Below are positions 40,550 to 49,920 of a stretch of DNA of 60,237 nt, in pieces. The stretch spans positions 1 through 60,237 of the forward strand of contig JANWKE010000076.1 of NCBI GenBank assembly GCA_025451535.1. Reading direction: 5' to 3'. Below the pieces are notes generated by a model, which saw nothing but the letters and a program-made list of their open reading frames with translations, was not told where the DNA came from and did not search any database. The stretch is from Verrucomicrobiia bacterium. GTDB lineage: Bacteria; Verrucomicrobiota; Verrucomicrobiia; Limisphaerales; UBA11358. A program made the position numbers and the translations under genes. Positions within the stretch are counted from its first letter, which is position 1, and every line of letters starts with the position of its first letter.

Positions 40550-41845
40550 ATGAAAGTGATTCGCCACACCGACGCGAATTTTGCCGGCCAACTCCGCGAA
40601 TTGACGGCCGCCTCCAGCCTGTTCGACCCCGGGATCGAACAGCGTACCCGCGCCATCCTGCACGACATTTTCGTGCGCGGCGACGACGCCTTGCTGGAAT
40701 TCACGGAAAAATATGACGGCGCGAAGCTGACCGCCGAACAACTTGCCGTGACGCAGGCCGAACTCATGACCGCGTCGCTCAAGGCTGATGAATCGCTGCG
40801 CCAGGCCGTGGCCGCAGCGGAGAAAAACATCGCTGTGTTTGCCAAAAAGTCGTTGCGCAAGAACTGGCAGACAAAGAATTCGCACGGGGCCAGTGTGGGT
40901 GAGAAATTCGATCCTTTCCAACAGGTGGGCATTTACATTCCCGGCGGTACCGCGCCGTTGGTTTCAACGGCCCTCATGACCATTACGCTGGCGAAGGTTG
41001 CGGGCTGCCCCGAAATCGCCGTCTGCACGCCGTGTGGCAAGGATGGCTCGATCAATCCCGCTTTGTTGTTCGCAGCGCGGGCGGCTGGCGCAACAGAAAT
41101 TTACCGCGCCGGCGGTGCCCAGGCGATCGCGGCGCTGGCTTATGGCACGAACACCATCCGCCGGGTCCAGAAGATTTTCGGCCCCGGCAACGCCTATGTC
41201 GTCGCCGCCAAGCGCCTGCTGGTCGGCCACGTGGCGATTGATTTGTTACCTGGCCCGAGCGAACTGCTGGTACTCGCGGATGACACGGCCAATCCGAAGT
41301 TCATCGCGGCCGACCTGCTGGCACAAGCCGAACACGGTTCTGGTCACGAACGCGTCTGGCTGGTCACAAACTCGGTGAAAATTTTGAAGACCGTCGAGAG
41401 TGAAATCGCCAAACAATCGCCCAGGCTCGCGCGGCGCGAATTCGTCCGGCGCGCCCTGCAGCACAACGGCTGGCTGGTGCAGGTGAAGTCACTCGACGAC
41501 GGTGTGGCGTTGGCCAACCGGCTCGCGCCGGAGCATTGCGAAGTGATGACGCGCAATCCACGCAAGGTTTCCAAGGGCATCCTGACGGCGGGGGCAATTT
41601 TCCTTGGTCCCTGGTCGCCGACGGTGCTCGGCGATTACGTGGCCGGGCCGAGCCACACGCTGCCGACCGGCGGCGCGGGGGCATCCTTTGCCGGCCTGAC
41701 CGTGGACCAGTTCCAGCGCCGGACCAGCGTGGTGGAGTACAATCGTGCCTCGCTCAAAAAAGCGCTGTCCGCGGTGAAAAAGTTCGCCGAACTGGAAGGT
41801 CTGGGCGCGCACGGACGCTCTGCTGAGATTCGTTCTGCAAAATGA
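40550..41845 (+). CDS. hisD: Histidinol dehydrogenase
   Basis: HisD performs the last two oxidations of histidine synthesis, from histidinol to histidine. The 431-residue protein keeps the zinc and catalytic residues: Gln and His in LLAQAEHGSGHERVWL, Glu-His in APEHCEVM, and His in GLGAHGRSAEIR. ATG 40550 begins MKVIRHTDANF; the frame is open further upstream without homology. It overlaps hisC by 4 bp. Confidence 0.96.
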   Translation: MKVIRHTDANFAGQLRELTAASSLFDPGIEQRTRAILHDIFVRGDDALLEFTEKYDGAKLTAEQLAVTQAELMTASLKADESLRQAVAAAEKNIAVFAKKSLRKNWQTKNSHGASVGEKFDPFQQVGIYIPGGTAPLVSTALMTITLAKVAGCPEIAVCTPCGKDGSINPALLFAARAAGATEIYRAGGAQAIAALAYGTNTIRRVQKIFGPGNAYVVAAKRLLVGHVAIDLLPGPSELLVLADDTANPKFIAADLLAQAEHGSGHERVWLVTNSVKILKTVESEIAKQSPRLARREFVRRALQHNGWLVQVKSLDDGVALANRLAPEHCEVMTRNPRKVSKGILTAGAIFLGPWSPTVLGDYVAGPSHTLPTGGAGASFAGLTVDQFQRRTSVVEYNRASLKKALSAVKKFAELEGLGAHGRSAEIRSAK

Positions 41846-42987
41846 CAAATCCGAAACGATTGATCCGCCCGCTGGTGCGCGAGTTGCACCCTTATGTTTA
41901 CGGCGAGCAGCCAAAAATCAAGGGGCTGATCAAACTGAACACCAATGAAAATCCGTATCCGCCATCACCAAAGGTGCTGGCGGCGGTCAAAGCGGCGGTG
42001 GACGGGCGGTTGCGGCTGTATCCGAACCCGACGGCGCAACCGCTTCGCGAAAAACTCGCGAAATGGCACGGCTGTCACGCGGACAATATCATCGTCGGCA
42101 ATGGGTCAGATGAATTATTGGCCCTGGCAACCCGAGCGTTTGTGGAGCCGGTTCCGGAGGGGCGAGTTATACGAGTCCCAAACCATAAGAAGTCAGGGAC
42201 TCGCGGAGCTCGCCCCTCCGAAACGGTTCAATATTTCACGCCGAGTTATTCATTATATCCGGTGCTGGCGGACATTCATGGCGCAGCAAAAAACCCCGTG
42301 CCGCTCAAGCCGGATTTCAGCCTGCCGGGCGTGGTCGAATTGAAACGTGACGAAATCTGGAAATTCGACGCGGCGCTGACTTATGTAACGACTCCAAATG
42401 CACCGAGCGGGCGCGGTTACCAGACGCCCGAGCTGGAGAAACTGTGTCGGGCCCAAAAGGGCGTGGTTATTCTTGACGAGGCTTACGTGGATTTTGCGGA
42501 AGAAAACGCGATGAAACTGGCGTTGAAATATCCGCACGTCATCGTGGCGCGGACGTTTTCCAAGGCCTACTCGCTCTGTTTCCAGCGCGTCGGTTATTTG
42601 GTCGGCCACTGCTGCCTGGTTGCCGCCCTGCATAAAATCCGCGACAGCTACAACGTGAACGGTCTGGGCCAGATTGGCGCCGTGGCGACGCTGGGCGATT
42701 TGAAATACTACCGAGCCAACTTCAAAAAAATCACCGCTACGCGCGAGTGGTTGAGCCGGGAGTTGACGAAGCTCGGCTTTCGGGTTTTCCCGAGCCAGGC
42801 AAATTTCATTCTCGTCCAGCCGTTGCGTTTCACCGCGCATGAATGGCAACACAAGTTGCGAGCGCAACAAGTCCTTGTCCGGTGGTTCAGCTTCCCGGAG
42901 GTAAAAGACTGTCTGCGTGTCACAATCGGGGCGCCGGCCGAGGCGGCAGCCCTGGTCGGCGCGGTGCGAAGAACCCTGCACGATTAG
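41842..42987 (+). CDS. hisC: Histidinol-phosphate aminotransferase, with inserted peptide
   Basis: HisC uses PLP to make histidinol phosphate. The 381-residue protein has NTNENPYPPSP, the aspartate region ILDEAYVDFAE and the PLP lysine in RTFSKAYSL. Residues about 105-127 (PEGRVIRVPNHKKSGTRGAR PSE) are encoded by a palindromic repeat and split the normal run from RAFVEP to TVQYFTPSYSLYP. Core residues are intact. It is translationally coupled to hisD by an ATGA overlap. Confidence 0.95.
   Translation: MTNPKRLIRPLVRELHPYVYGEQPKIKGLIKLNTNENPYPPSPKVLAAVKAAVDGRLRLYPNPTAQPLREKLAKWHGCHADNIIVGNGSDELLALATRAFVEPVPEGRVIRVPNHKKSGTRGARPSETVQYFTPSYSLYPVLADIHGAAKNPVPLKPDFSLPGVVELKRDEIWKFDAALTYVTTPNAPSGRGYQTPELEKLCRAQKGVVILDEAYVDFAEENAMKLALKYPHVIVARTFSKAYSLCFQRVGYLVGHCCLVAALHKIRDSYNVNGLGQIGAVATLGDLKYYRANFKKITATREWLSRELTKLGFRVFPSQANFILVQPLRFTAHEWQHKLRAQQVLVRWFSFPEVKDCLRVTIGAPAEAAALVGAVRRTLHD
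42155..42220. repeat. Palindromic repeat inserted in hisC
   Basis: This 66-bp palindrome has ends CGGAGGGGCGAG and CTCGCCCCTCCG. The reading phase (EGRVIRVP) is identical to that of the copy in prmC. No stop codon occurs in the phase used. Confidence 0.9.
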
Positions 42988-43047
42988 GCCTGTTTTTAAG
43001 GTTAAATTTCATGTCCGGGTGAGCACGGGATTTGCTGGTAACCGGGC

Positions 43048-43863
43048 ATGTACCTGGATTACTACGGGTTGACGCAGGCGCCGTTTGACATCACGCCGAA
43101 CCCGCGATTCCTGTTTCACAGCACGAAACATCGCGAAGCGATCAATCATTTGCTTTACGGCATCCGTGAACGCAAAGGTTTTGTCCAGCTTACGGGTGAG
43201 GTGGGCGCAGGCAAAACGACCCTGTGCCGCGCACTGCTGGAACAGCTGGATGGGCGTTTTTCCACCGCGCTGATTCTCAATCCCGTGATGAGCGCCGAAG
43301 AGCTGGTGCGGGCCATCGCGGCCGAATTCGGTCTGGACGTGACCAGCCGCGACCGGTTGGAAACCATCGCCACCATCAACGAACATCTGCTCACCCAGGT
43401 GCAAAACGGCCGGGATTGCGTGCTCATCATTGACGAGGCCCAGGATTTGACCGATGACCTGCTCGAACAGGTGCGGTTGCTTTCCAACATCGAACTGGAC
43501 GACCGCAAGTTGTTGCAGATTGTCCTGCTCGGCCAGCCGGAATTGCGCGATCGGCTGAACAACCCCCGCCTGCGCCAGTTGCGCCAGCGCATCACGGTGC
43601 GTTATCATCTCGCGCCGTTGACGCGCCTCGAGGTTGGCCAATACGTCCAGCATCGCCTGGAGCTGGCCGGCGCCGATGGCGCGCCGCAGTTCACCCACCC
43701 CGCCTTCTGGCGCATCTTCCATTACAGCGGCGGTATTCCGCGACTGATCAATGCCGTTTGCGACAAGGCTCTGCTGGCCGGCTTTGTTGAACAATCCGAA
43801 CGCATCAACTACCGGATGGTCAGCCGGGCCATCCGCGAACTCGAAGGAGACATCCACGTATGA
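43048..43863 (+). CDS. ExeA/GspA-type AAA ATPase
   Basis: The 271-residue protein starts MYLDYYGLTQAPFDITPNPRF, the conserved opening of ExeA/GspA proteins. It has Walker A GEVGAGKTTLC and Walker B CVLIIDEAQDL, and ends with a helical winged-helix-like region. ExeA with ExeB helps assemble the type II secretion secretin across the cell wall. The peptidoglycan-binding C-terminal half of ExeA is absent. The overlap (ATGA) with a GspB-like gene supports the pair. Confidence 0.9.
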   Translation: MYLDYYGLTQAPFDITPNPRFLFHSTKHREAINHLLYGIRERKGFVQLTGEVGAGKTTLCRALLEQLDGRFSTALILNPVMSAEELVRAIAAEFGLDVTSRDRLETIATINEHLLTQVQNGRDCVLIIDEAQDLTDDLLEQVRLLSNIELDDRKLLQIVLLGQPELRDRLNNPRLRQLRQRITVRYHLAPLTRLEVGQYVQHRLELAGADGAPQFTHPAFWRIFHYSGGIPRLINAVCDKALLAGFVEQSERINYRMVSRAIRELEGDIHV

Positions 43864-44351
43864 GCCTGATCAATGACGCCCTCAAGCAGACCAAGCAGTC
43901 GCGGCAACAAAGTCCGCCATCCAATCCGCCGCCGCTATCGCCGGTGGAATCTGCCGGTCAAAGCGGTGGAAGCTGGCTGGCCCCGGTGATCATCATCCTC
44001 CTGTTTGCGGCCGCCGGAATTTTCATCGGGCTGTCTGTATCCAAACACGCACCGTCCGTGGCCAGCACACCGTTGGTGGCTGCGACCATGAAAACCGCCA
44101 CTGTCGCCCCGTCGGTGGTCACTCTTCCCTCTCCGGATACCAATACGGTAACTGTGGCTCTGCGAAAGCCAACGGAGCTGAAATTGCAGGGCATTTTGTT
44201 TGCCGCCGCGCGACCTTGCGCAATCTTAAGCGGCAAAACGGTTTTTGTTGGTGATCAAATCAATGAATTCCGGGTGGCCGCGATTTCAATAAACTCCGTT
44301 ACCTTGCAAGGTAAAACGACAACGAACGTTCTGAGCTTGAGTCCGCGATAG
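43860..44351 (+). CDS. GspB-like single-pass membrane protein
   Basis: The 163-residue protein starts MSLINDALKQTKQSRQQ, a typical GspB/ExeB N-terminus. One membrane segment follows (WLAPVIIILLFAAAGIFIGL), then a variable linker and a small periplasmic domain (LKLQGILFAAARPCAILSGKTVFVGDQINEFRV..). It overlaps the ATPase gene by 4 bp and would be its inner-membrane partner in secretion or pilus assembly. No secretin or pilin genes are in the window. Confidence 0.83.
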   Translation: MSLINDALKQTKQSRQQSPPSNPPPLSPVESAGQSGGSWLAPVIIILLFAAAGIFIGLSVSKHAPSVASTPLVAATMKTATVAPSVVTLPSPDTNTVTVALRKPTELKLQGILFAAARPCAILSGKTVFVGDQINEFRVAAISINSVTLQGKTTTNVLSLSPR

Positions 44352-44371
44352 CGTTTGCGTCATTTTACCGC

Positions 44372-45040
44372 GTGCAATTCCTCAAAAGGTTTCTGGGAAC
44401 ATCGCCCTTGATGGCCCGCGTGGCGCCATTTATAATTTTCCTCCTCCTGACGTTTTGCCAGGGTCAATTCGGCGCGGCCTCGGCCTATTGGTTCTATTTT
44501 GCCAAGACTTTGGTCGCGGTCTGGCTGATTTGGGAAATGCGCCCGTTCGTTTCCGAAATGCGTTGGGCGATGAGTTGGGAGGCCGTGTTCATCGGCGTTG
44601 GCGTGTTCGTCCTGTGGGTCGGGCTCGATCCGGTTTATCCAAAATTCCTGAAAAGCGGCATGCTCTGGAATCCACGCGCGCAATTTGGTGAAAATTCAGC
44701 GCTGGCGTGGATTATGATTATCACGCGGATTCTCGGCTCAACCCTGGTCGTCCCGCCGTTGGAGGAGGTTTTTTACCGTTCCTTTCTGTATCGCTACATT
44801 GCAAAGCCGGATTTCCTGTCCCTGCCACTGAACCGGTTCTTTCCATTGCCATTTTTCATCACCGCCGCCGTGTTTGGCTTCTCCCATTTCCAATGGCTGG
44901 CGGGGATTTTGTGCGGCTTGGCCTATCAATGGCTGGTGTTGCGGAAGAACCGGCTGGGCGACGCGATGACGGCCCACGCCATCACGAATTTTCTGCTGGG
45001 CGTGTGGGTCGCATGGCAAGGCGCCTGGCAGTTCTGGTAA
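44372..45040 (+). CDS. CAAX-protease-like (CPBP) membrane protein, possibly exosortase-associated
   Basis: The 222-residue membrane protein has about seven hydrophobic segments. The CPBP (ABI) motifs are visible: EEVFYRSFLYRY and FGFSHFQW, then a late HAITN, which bind the metal in Rce1-like proteases. The form resembles the CAAX-protease-related family found with PEP-CTERM/exosortase systems, but no exosortase gene is in the window. The start is GTG 44372. It follows the GspB-like gene by 20 bp and may be cotranscribed. Confidence 0.83.
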   Translation: MQFLKRFLGTSPLMARVAPFIIFLLLTFCQGQFGAASAYWFYFAKTLVAVWLIWEMRPFVSEMRWAMSWEAVFIGVGVFVLWVGLDPVYPKFLKSGMLWNPRAQFGENSALAWIMIITRILGSTLVVPPLEEVFYRSFLYRYIAKPDFLSLPLNRFFPLPFFITAAVFGFSHFQWLAGILCGLAYQWLVLRKNRLGDAMTAHAITNFLLGVWVAWQGAWQFW

Positions 45041-45085
45041 AACCTGTTCAGTTTATCCCGGACATCAAGGTTGCGCGGATAACCT

Positions 45086-45229
45086 CCGCTCTCACCTTTT
45101 TCCTCTCCCCCAGGAGGGGAAATCGCTTTCGGCTGTTTCTTCTTTATGGATCACCCCTTGACCAAACCCGTCGCAGGTTTCAAAGAAGCGACAAACGTTT
45201 CTCTCTCTCCCGGGCCGGGGTGAGGGCGG
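45086..45229. repeat. Intergenic inverted repeat (CCGCTCTCACC type)
   Basis: CCGCTCTCACC at 45086 faces GGTGAGGGCGG at 45219, with CTCTCCCC and CTCCCGGG repeats between. The 259-bp gap holds no gene. This matches a type of repeat DNA common between genes of soil bacteria of this kind. Confidence 0.6.
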
Positions 45230-45299
45230 GGGCAGACACCCATTCAATTCAATACATCAGAGGAACCGGAAAGATCACGATCAGGATTAAGAGGGTGTG

Positions 45300-46799
45300 T
45301 TACTTCGCTTCGAGGTTGATGTTGTATCGTTCCAAAGTGGAACCTTCCTGCTGCGCGAGGGCGGCGAGCGCCTCGTTGTAATCGGCGAGCGCACGGATTT
45401 CCGCCGAACGGGCGGCGGTGAGGCTGTTTTGATAGGTCAGCACTTCGAAGGTGGTGGCCTTGCCGACGGCGTAGGTTTTTTGCTCGGCATCGAGCGCGGC
45501 CTCGGCATAAATACGCGCCTGCCGCGTGGCCTGCACGCTTTCGTGCTTGGATTGCGCCAGCTTCACGGCGTTGTCAATCTCCACCATGACGTTTTGTTCC
45601 AGCTGCTTGAGCTTCAGCAACAGTTGCTGCAACGTCACCTTGCTGGATTTGTAGGCATTACGCGGCCCCACATTGCTCAACGGCATCTTCAACTGCGCGC
45701 CATAATAGTAATTCGGGGCATTGCCCTCGCGGACCTGGTCGAAAGTGCCGTCGTATTCCCTGGATGCGCCCGAGAAACCATAAGAGCCGAGCAGATCGAG
45801 TTCGGGGAAGAGCTGGTTGCGGTCAAATTTCAATTGAATGCCTTGCCGCTCAACACTCAGCTGGGCCTGCAACAAATCAGGGCGCTCCGTCATGCCCTTG
45901 GCCCAACTGTCCTGTAAATTGAACGATTGCAGCGGGGCTTCCAGCGCGGCGGTGGGCTGGATATCCACATCGTGTGTTTTGGCATAGCTGTCGGTGAGCA
46001 GATTTTTCAGGGCATTCTGATCCGTATCGAGTGTGCTTTGGGCGGAGATCAGATTGGCCCTGGCCTGCGCCACCTGCGATTTGTCCTGTTGCACGCTCAA
46101 GATGGCGAGCGTGCCAATCTGCACACGCTGGTTGTCCTGGTCGAGCTGCGTTTGGGCCAGGTCCAATGCCTGTTGCTGCACCTGGACGTTTTGCTGCGCA
46201 AAGATGAGTTCGTAATAGGCGTTGATGACGGCCGTGACGGAGGTGATGAGTTGCTGGCGCACTCCCTGCTCGTCGTTTTTTAGCTGGTTTTTGGCCAGTC
46301 GAATGTTCAGGCGCGGCTGGTCAATCCAGAAGCCTTTCAATAGCGGCTGCGTCAGCGTTACGCCGATGCCACCGTCAGAGCTGTCAAACGGAAATACGCC
46401 TTGTTCCCCATATTGCTCCGCAATGTTGCCACTGAAAGTGTATTGCAGTCCCGACAACGGCAGCGTTCCGGTGAGGCCGGAATTGAATATATTCGCGTCA
46501 GATATCGTGGGCGGGGTTTGGTTGGTTGTAAACGAGCTGAAACGGCTCGGCGATACACTGTAATTGTGCTGGCCGGAAATGCTGAAGGCCGGGTCGTAGC
46601 CGTCGTAGGCCGCGCGCAAATTATAGAGCGAGATTTGCGGCTGGTAACGCTCGATTTGCACGTCGAAGTTATGCTGCAACGCCTGCTGGATGCAGTCCTG
46701 GAGCGACATCGCGCGCGTCGCAAGGGTGTTGGTGCCGGTTTGGGCGGCGGCCGTGAGGGCCGCAAAAAAAACGATTGAAAAAACTTGGAAACTTTTCAT
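45300..46799 (-). CDS. TolC-family outer-membrane efflux protein
   Basis: The 499-residue protein has a signal peptide (MKSFQVFSIVFFAALTAAAQ) and two repeats of coiled-coil plus beta strands (SLQDCIQQALQHNFDVQIE.., AKGMTERPDLLQAQLSVERQ), the TolC layout. It should form a trimeric channel through the outer membrane for a tripartite pump or type I secretion. No inner-membrane partner is adjacent. The ATG at 46799 lies 5 bp after a hairpin that may terminate tig transcription. Confidence 0.88.
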   Translation of the reverse strand: MKSFQVFSIVFFAALTAAAQTGTNTLATRAMSLQDCIQQALQHNFDVQIERYQPQISLYNLRAAYDGYDPAFSISGQHNYSVSPSRFSSFTTNQTPPTISDANIFNSGLTGTLPLSGLQYTFSGNIAEQYGEQGVFPFDSSDGGIGVTLTQPLLKGFWIDQPRLNIRLAKNQLKNDEQGVRQQLITSVTAVINAYYELIFAQQNVQVQQQALDLAQTQLDQDNQRVQIGTLAILSVQQDKSQVAQARANLISAQSTLDTDQNALKNLLTDSYAKTHDVDIQPTAALEAPLQSFNLQDSWAKGMTERPDLLQAQLSVERQGIQLKFDRNQLFPELDLLGSYGFSGASREYDGTFDQVREGNAPNYYYGAQLKMPLSNVGPRNAYKSSKVTLQQLLLKLKQLEQNVMVEIDNAVKLAQSKHESVQATRQARIYAEAALDAEQKTYAVGKATTFEVLTYQNSLTAARSAEIRALADYNEALAALAQQEGSTLERYNINLEAK

Positions 46800-46803
46800 T
46801 TTG

Positions 46804-46829
46804 CCAAAAAAAGCGCGGTGGTCCGCGCT
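46804..46829 (-). terminator. Rho-independent terminator between tig and the TolC-like gene
   Basis: On the minus strand AGCGCGG-ACCA-CCGCGCT is followed by a run of seven Ts. It ends 4 bp before the TolC-like ATG, so it either ends tig transcription or limits read-through into the efflux gene. Confidence 0.82.
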
Positions 46830-46923
46830 GATTCAATAAACTCCAGGTCGTGGCCAAAGTTGCGTTTGCGGCCGGACCTGTCGAACCAAAGACGCTCCGG
46901 CCTGCCCGAAGGTAACCATTCAG

Positions 46924-48264
46924 TTAATTCGGAGCTGCACCCGGCCCGGCCGGGGCCGGCGACACGTCTTCAATTCTGGCGTTTTGTTCAAGGAATGCCA
47001 GCACCTTTTCTTGCGCGACCTGGTCGTACAGTTCCATTACCCCGTTACGCTTCTGCAAGTCCTTGAGGAATTTGTCCGGCGGGATTTGATACATCGCCGC
47101 CAGCGTTTGCGCCCGGCGCAGGACTTCCTCCTGCAACACCTTGATGTTTTCCTGCTCGGCGATGCGCTGGATCAAAAACGACAGTTTTACCCGTTCCTTC
47201 GCGCTGCGCGTGGCGGCGGAGTAGATTTCGTCCTTCTGCTTTTCAATCACGTCCCGGGCCACGCCGCGCTGCGAATTTTCGCGGACGATGTCATAAACTA
47301 CGTTGCGGGTTTCGTGTGCCACCGCCGTCTCCGGCAGGTCAAAATTCACCCGGTCGAGCAGTCCGCGGACAATCTGGTTGCGAATCCCCTTGGTCTGCGA
47401 ATATTTCAATTCGTTTTCCAGATCGCGGCGCACACCTGCGCGGAGTTTTTCCAGGTTTTCCGCGCCGTATTTTTTGGCAAATCCATCGTCAATCGCCGGC
47501 AGGAGCTTCTCCTTTACCTCGACGACTTCCACGTCGAAACTGCCCTTTTTACCCGCGAGTTCCTTGGTGGCGAAATCGGCGGGAAAATCCGCGGTGACCG
47601 CACGTTTGTCGCCCGCCCGGGCGCCGAGGAGTTGGTCGGCAAAGCCGGGCAGAAACGTTTCGGCCCCGACTTCCACCCAGAAATTTTTCTGTTCGGCCAG
47701 ACCCTTGGCCGTCGGCGCGATTTCCGTAATCGGTTTGCCATCGCACGTGCCGGTGTAATTGACCACGGCAATGTCGCCCAGCCGCAGTTCACGCGCGACC
47801 GTTTCGAACTTCACGTGCTGGTGCGCCAGCAGTTTCACCGCGCGCTCCACATCTTCGTCCGTGACCGACTTCACCTCGCGTTTGGCGGGCAGGCCCTTGT
47901 AGTCCGGCAGTTGAAATTCCGGCGCGGTCTCGATGGTCGCGGCAAATTGCAGCGCCTGGCCCGGGCCGAACTGGATTTCCTCGATGTCCGGGTAGCCGAC
48001 CACGGCGATCTTCTTTTCGTCCACCGCCTTGCGGTAGGCATCGCCGATGAGCTTGCGTTTGACCTCGTCTTTGATGTCCGTTTGGTACTTCTTCAGTACC
48101 ATCGCCCGTGGGGCTTTGCCGGGGCGGAAACCGGGCAGCGACGCCTGTTTTTGAAATTCCTTCGTCGTGGAATCAAAAGCCTCGTCCACGGCCTTCACGT
48201 CCACTTCCACCCGGAGCAATTTTTTGCACGGAGCCAGATTTTCAACGGTGACGTTCACAATCAT
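46924..48264 (-). CDS. tig: Trigger factor
   Basis: Trigger factor is the ribosome-bound chaperone and prolyl isomerase. The 446-residue protein has the N-terminal ribosome-binding domain with GFRPGKAPRAMV, the FKBP domain (GDIAVVNYTGTCDGKPI .. PGFADQLLGARAGDKRAVT) and the long helical C-terminal domain. The start is ATG 48264. In many bacteria clpP and clpX follow tig, but here the TolC-like gene does. Confidence 0.96.
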   Translation of the reverse strand: MIVNVTVENLAPCKKLLRVEVDVKAVDEAFDSTTKEFQKQASLPGFRPGKAPRAMVLKKYQTDIKDEVKRKLIGDAYRKAVDEKKIAVVGYPDIEEIQFGPGQALQFAATIETAPEFQLPDYKGLPAKREVKSVTDEDVERAVKLLAHQHVKFETVARELRLGDIAVVNYTGTCDGKPITEIAPTAKGLAEQKNFWVEVGAETFLPGFADQLLGARAGDKRAVTADFPADFATKELAGKKGSFDVEVVEVKEKLLPAIDDGFAKKYGAENLEKLRAGVRRDLENELKYSQTKGIRNQIVRGLLDRVNFDLPETAVAHETRNVVYDIVRENSQRGVARDVIEKQKDEIYSAATRSAKERVKLSFLIQRIAEQENIKVLQEEVLRRAQTLAAMYQIPPDKFLKDLQKRNGVMELYDQVAQEKVLAFLEQNARIEDVSPAPAGPGAAPN

Positions 48265-48372
48265 TTTCGATTTTTAACTTCTCAGCGAGTCGTACAGCTT
48301 AGGTGAACCGGGCCGGGAACGTCAACGGTTTTAATGGCTTGCCGCCGGCATTTCCGCTTTGATGGTGCCGGA

Positions 48373-49053
48373 ATGAAACGAGTCACATGCTTCATCACCG
48401 GCACGGACACCAGTGTGGGCAAGACGGTGCTGACGGCGCTGCTCGCGCGGTGTTTGCACGAGCGCGGCCTTAAGGTGGCGGCGCTCAAACCGATTTGTTC
48501 CGGTGGCCGTGCGGACGCCCGCGTGCTGCATGCGGCGCTAAACGGCGCGCTGACGCTGGATGAAATCAATCCGTGGCATTTCCGGGTGTCGATGGCGCCG
48601 GTGCTGGCCGCACGACGGGAACACAAACGTGTCTTGCGCGCCGGCGTGGTGGCGCATGTCCGTGCGATTCAGGAACGTTTCGCCGTTGTGCTGGTCGAAG
48701 GCGCCGGTGGTTTGTTGAGTCCGCTCGGCGAAAATTTCAATTCGCGTGATTTCATTGTGTCATTGCGCGCCACGCCCATGATCGTCTGTCCGAACCGGCT
48801 GGGCGCAGTGAATCAAGCCTTGCTTGCCCTGGAAGCTCTGCCGCGTGATGCCAGGCGCAAAGCGCGCGTCGTGTTGGTGTCGACGCCAAAGCCCGACACT
48901 GCCGCAAAATCAAATCCGGGTTTGCTGGCGGAACATTTCGATGGGAAACGGATTTTCATCCTGCCGTGGCTCGGCGGGCGATTTAATCCGGCCCGCGGAT
49001 CGGGAAATTTACGGGTGCGCAGGACCCTTTGGGAACTGGTGTCGGGATTGTGA
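48373..49053 (+). CDS. bioD: Dethiobiotin synthetase
   Basis: BioD closes the ureido ring to form dethiobiotin using CO2 and ATP. The 226-residue protein has the P-loop GTDTSVGKTVLTALL, ALKPICSGG and VEGAGGLLSPL, all family hallmarks. ATG 48373 starts directly at the conserved CFITGTDTSVG. No other biotin genes are in the window. It is divergent from tig. Confidence 0.94.
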   Translation: MKRVTCFITGTDTSVGKTVLTALLARCLHERGLKVAALKPICSGGRADARVLHAALNGALTLDEINPWHFRVSMAPVLAARREHKRVLRAGVVAHVRAIQERFAVVLVEGAGGLLSPLGENFNSRDFIVSLRATPMIVCPNRLGAVNQALLALEALPRDARRKARVVLVSTPKPDTAAKSNPGLLAEHFDGKRIFILPWLGGRFNPARGSGNLRVRRTLWELVSGL

Positions 49054-49181
49054 AATTTTCTGTAAAAAGTCATTGCATTTTCCGGGAGGACGGGTAGTAA
49101 TTTGTGCGGGGCAGGAAATTTGCTCGACCGCCTGCCGCTTGGCCGCTACATCGGTTCCTCACGACCAGGTAAATTGTCGGC

Positions 49182-49913
49182 ATGATGAACGGAGTATTAT
49201 CGTTGGTTGTCGTGGGGACCGCTTCCAATCAAGCGGAACTCGTTTACATCTGGAAACAGGCGACGCCGGAAGGCAAGGCCGTCATCGCCTGTCTGGTGGT
49301 CTTTTCCGTGATTGCCTGGTCGGTGATGACCTCCAAGGCCCTGCAAATGCGCCGCGCCCGCCGCCTGAATTATTATTTTAACGAGGAGTTCCGTTCGCAA
49401 AAATCCGTGCTCGATCTGTTTGATCGCAAGCTGCAGGTCGAGGGCTGCCCATTGTACGAGGTTTACCGGGTCGGTTGCACGCAGTTGGACGCGCGGTTGC
49501 GCGGTCCCGGCGGTGAACGGCGCCGGCAGCGCGTTTCGCTTAAAAACATGGAGCACGTCAAACGCGCCGTCGAAAACGTCGTTGCGCAGGAATCGTTGAA
49601 ACTGGAATCGGGCCTGATTTTTCTGGCCATCGCCAGCGGCGGTGCGCCCTTCCTGGGATTGCTCGGCACGGTCTGGGGCGTGATGAGCACGTTTGCCGGC
49701 ATCGCGCAGCAAGGCTCGGCGACGATGGCGGCGATGGCCCCCGGTGTCTCAGCGGCGCTCATTACCACGGTGGCCGGCCTGCTCGTGGCCATTCCCTCGA
49801 TGTTTGGCTACAATTGGTTGGTACACAATTTGCGGGTGTTTACCGTCGGACTGGACAATTTTGCACAGGAACTCGTTTCCAAAATGGAATCGGAGTTCTT
49901 AGAAGAAGAATGA
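49182..49913 (+). CDS. tolQ: TolQ (MotA/TolQ/ExbB proton channel)
   Basis: The 243-residue protein has three membrane segments: GKAVIACLVVFSVIAWSVMT, FLAIASGGAPFLGLLGTVWG and SAALITTVAGLLVAIPSMFG. The large cytoplasmic loop between the first and second matches TolQ. With TolR it makes the proton-driven motor of the Tol-Pal system, which pulls the outer membrane in at division. The gene heads tolQ-tolR-tolA-tolB-pal. The start is the first of two adjacent ATGs. Confidence 0.93.
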   Translation: MMNGVLSLVVVGTASNQAELVYIWKQATPEGKAVIACLVVFSVIAWSVMTSKALQMRRARRLNYYFNEEFRSQKSVLDLFDRKLQVEGCPLYEVYRVGCTQLDARLRGPGGERRRQRVSLKNMEHVKRAVENVVAQESLKLESGLIFLAIASGGAPFLGLLGTVWGVMSTFAGIAQQGSATMAAMAPGVSAALITTVAGLLVAIPSMFGYNWLVHNLRVFTVGLDNFAQELVSKMESEFLEEE

Positions 49914-49920
49914 ACAAAGG

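Noticed and set aside
46984-48306. 440-residue plus-strand frame
   Set aside because: It is the shadow of trigger factor, which has clear family motifs on the other strand.
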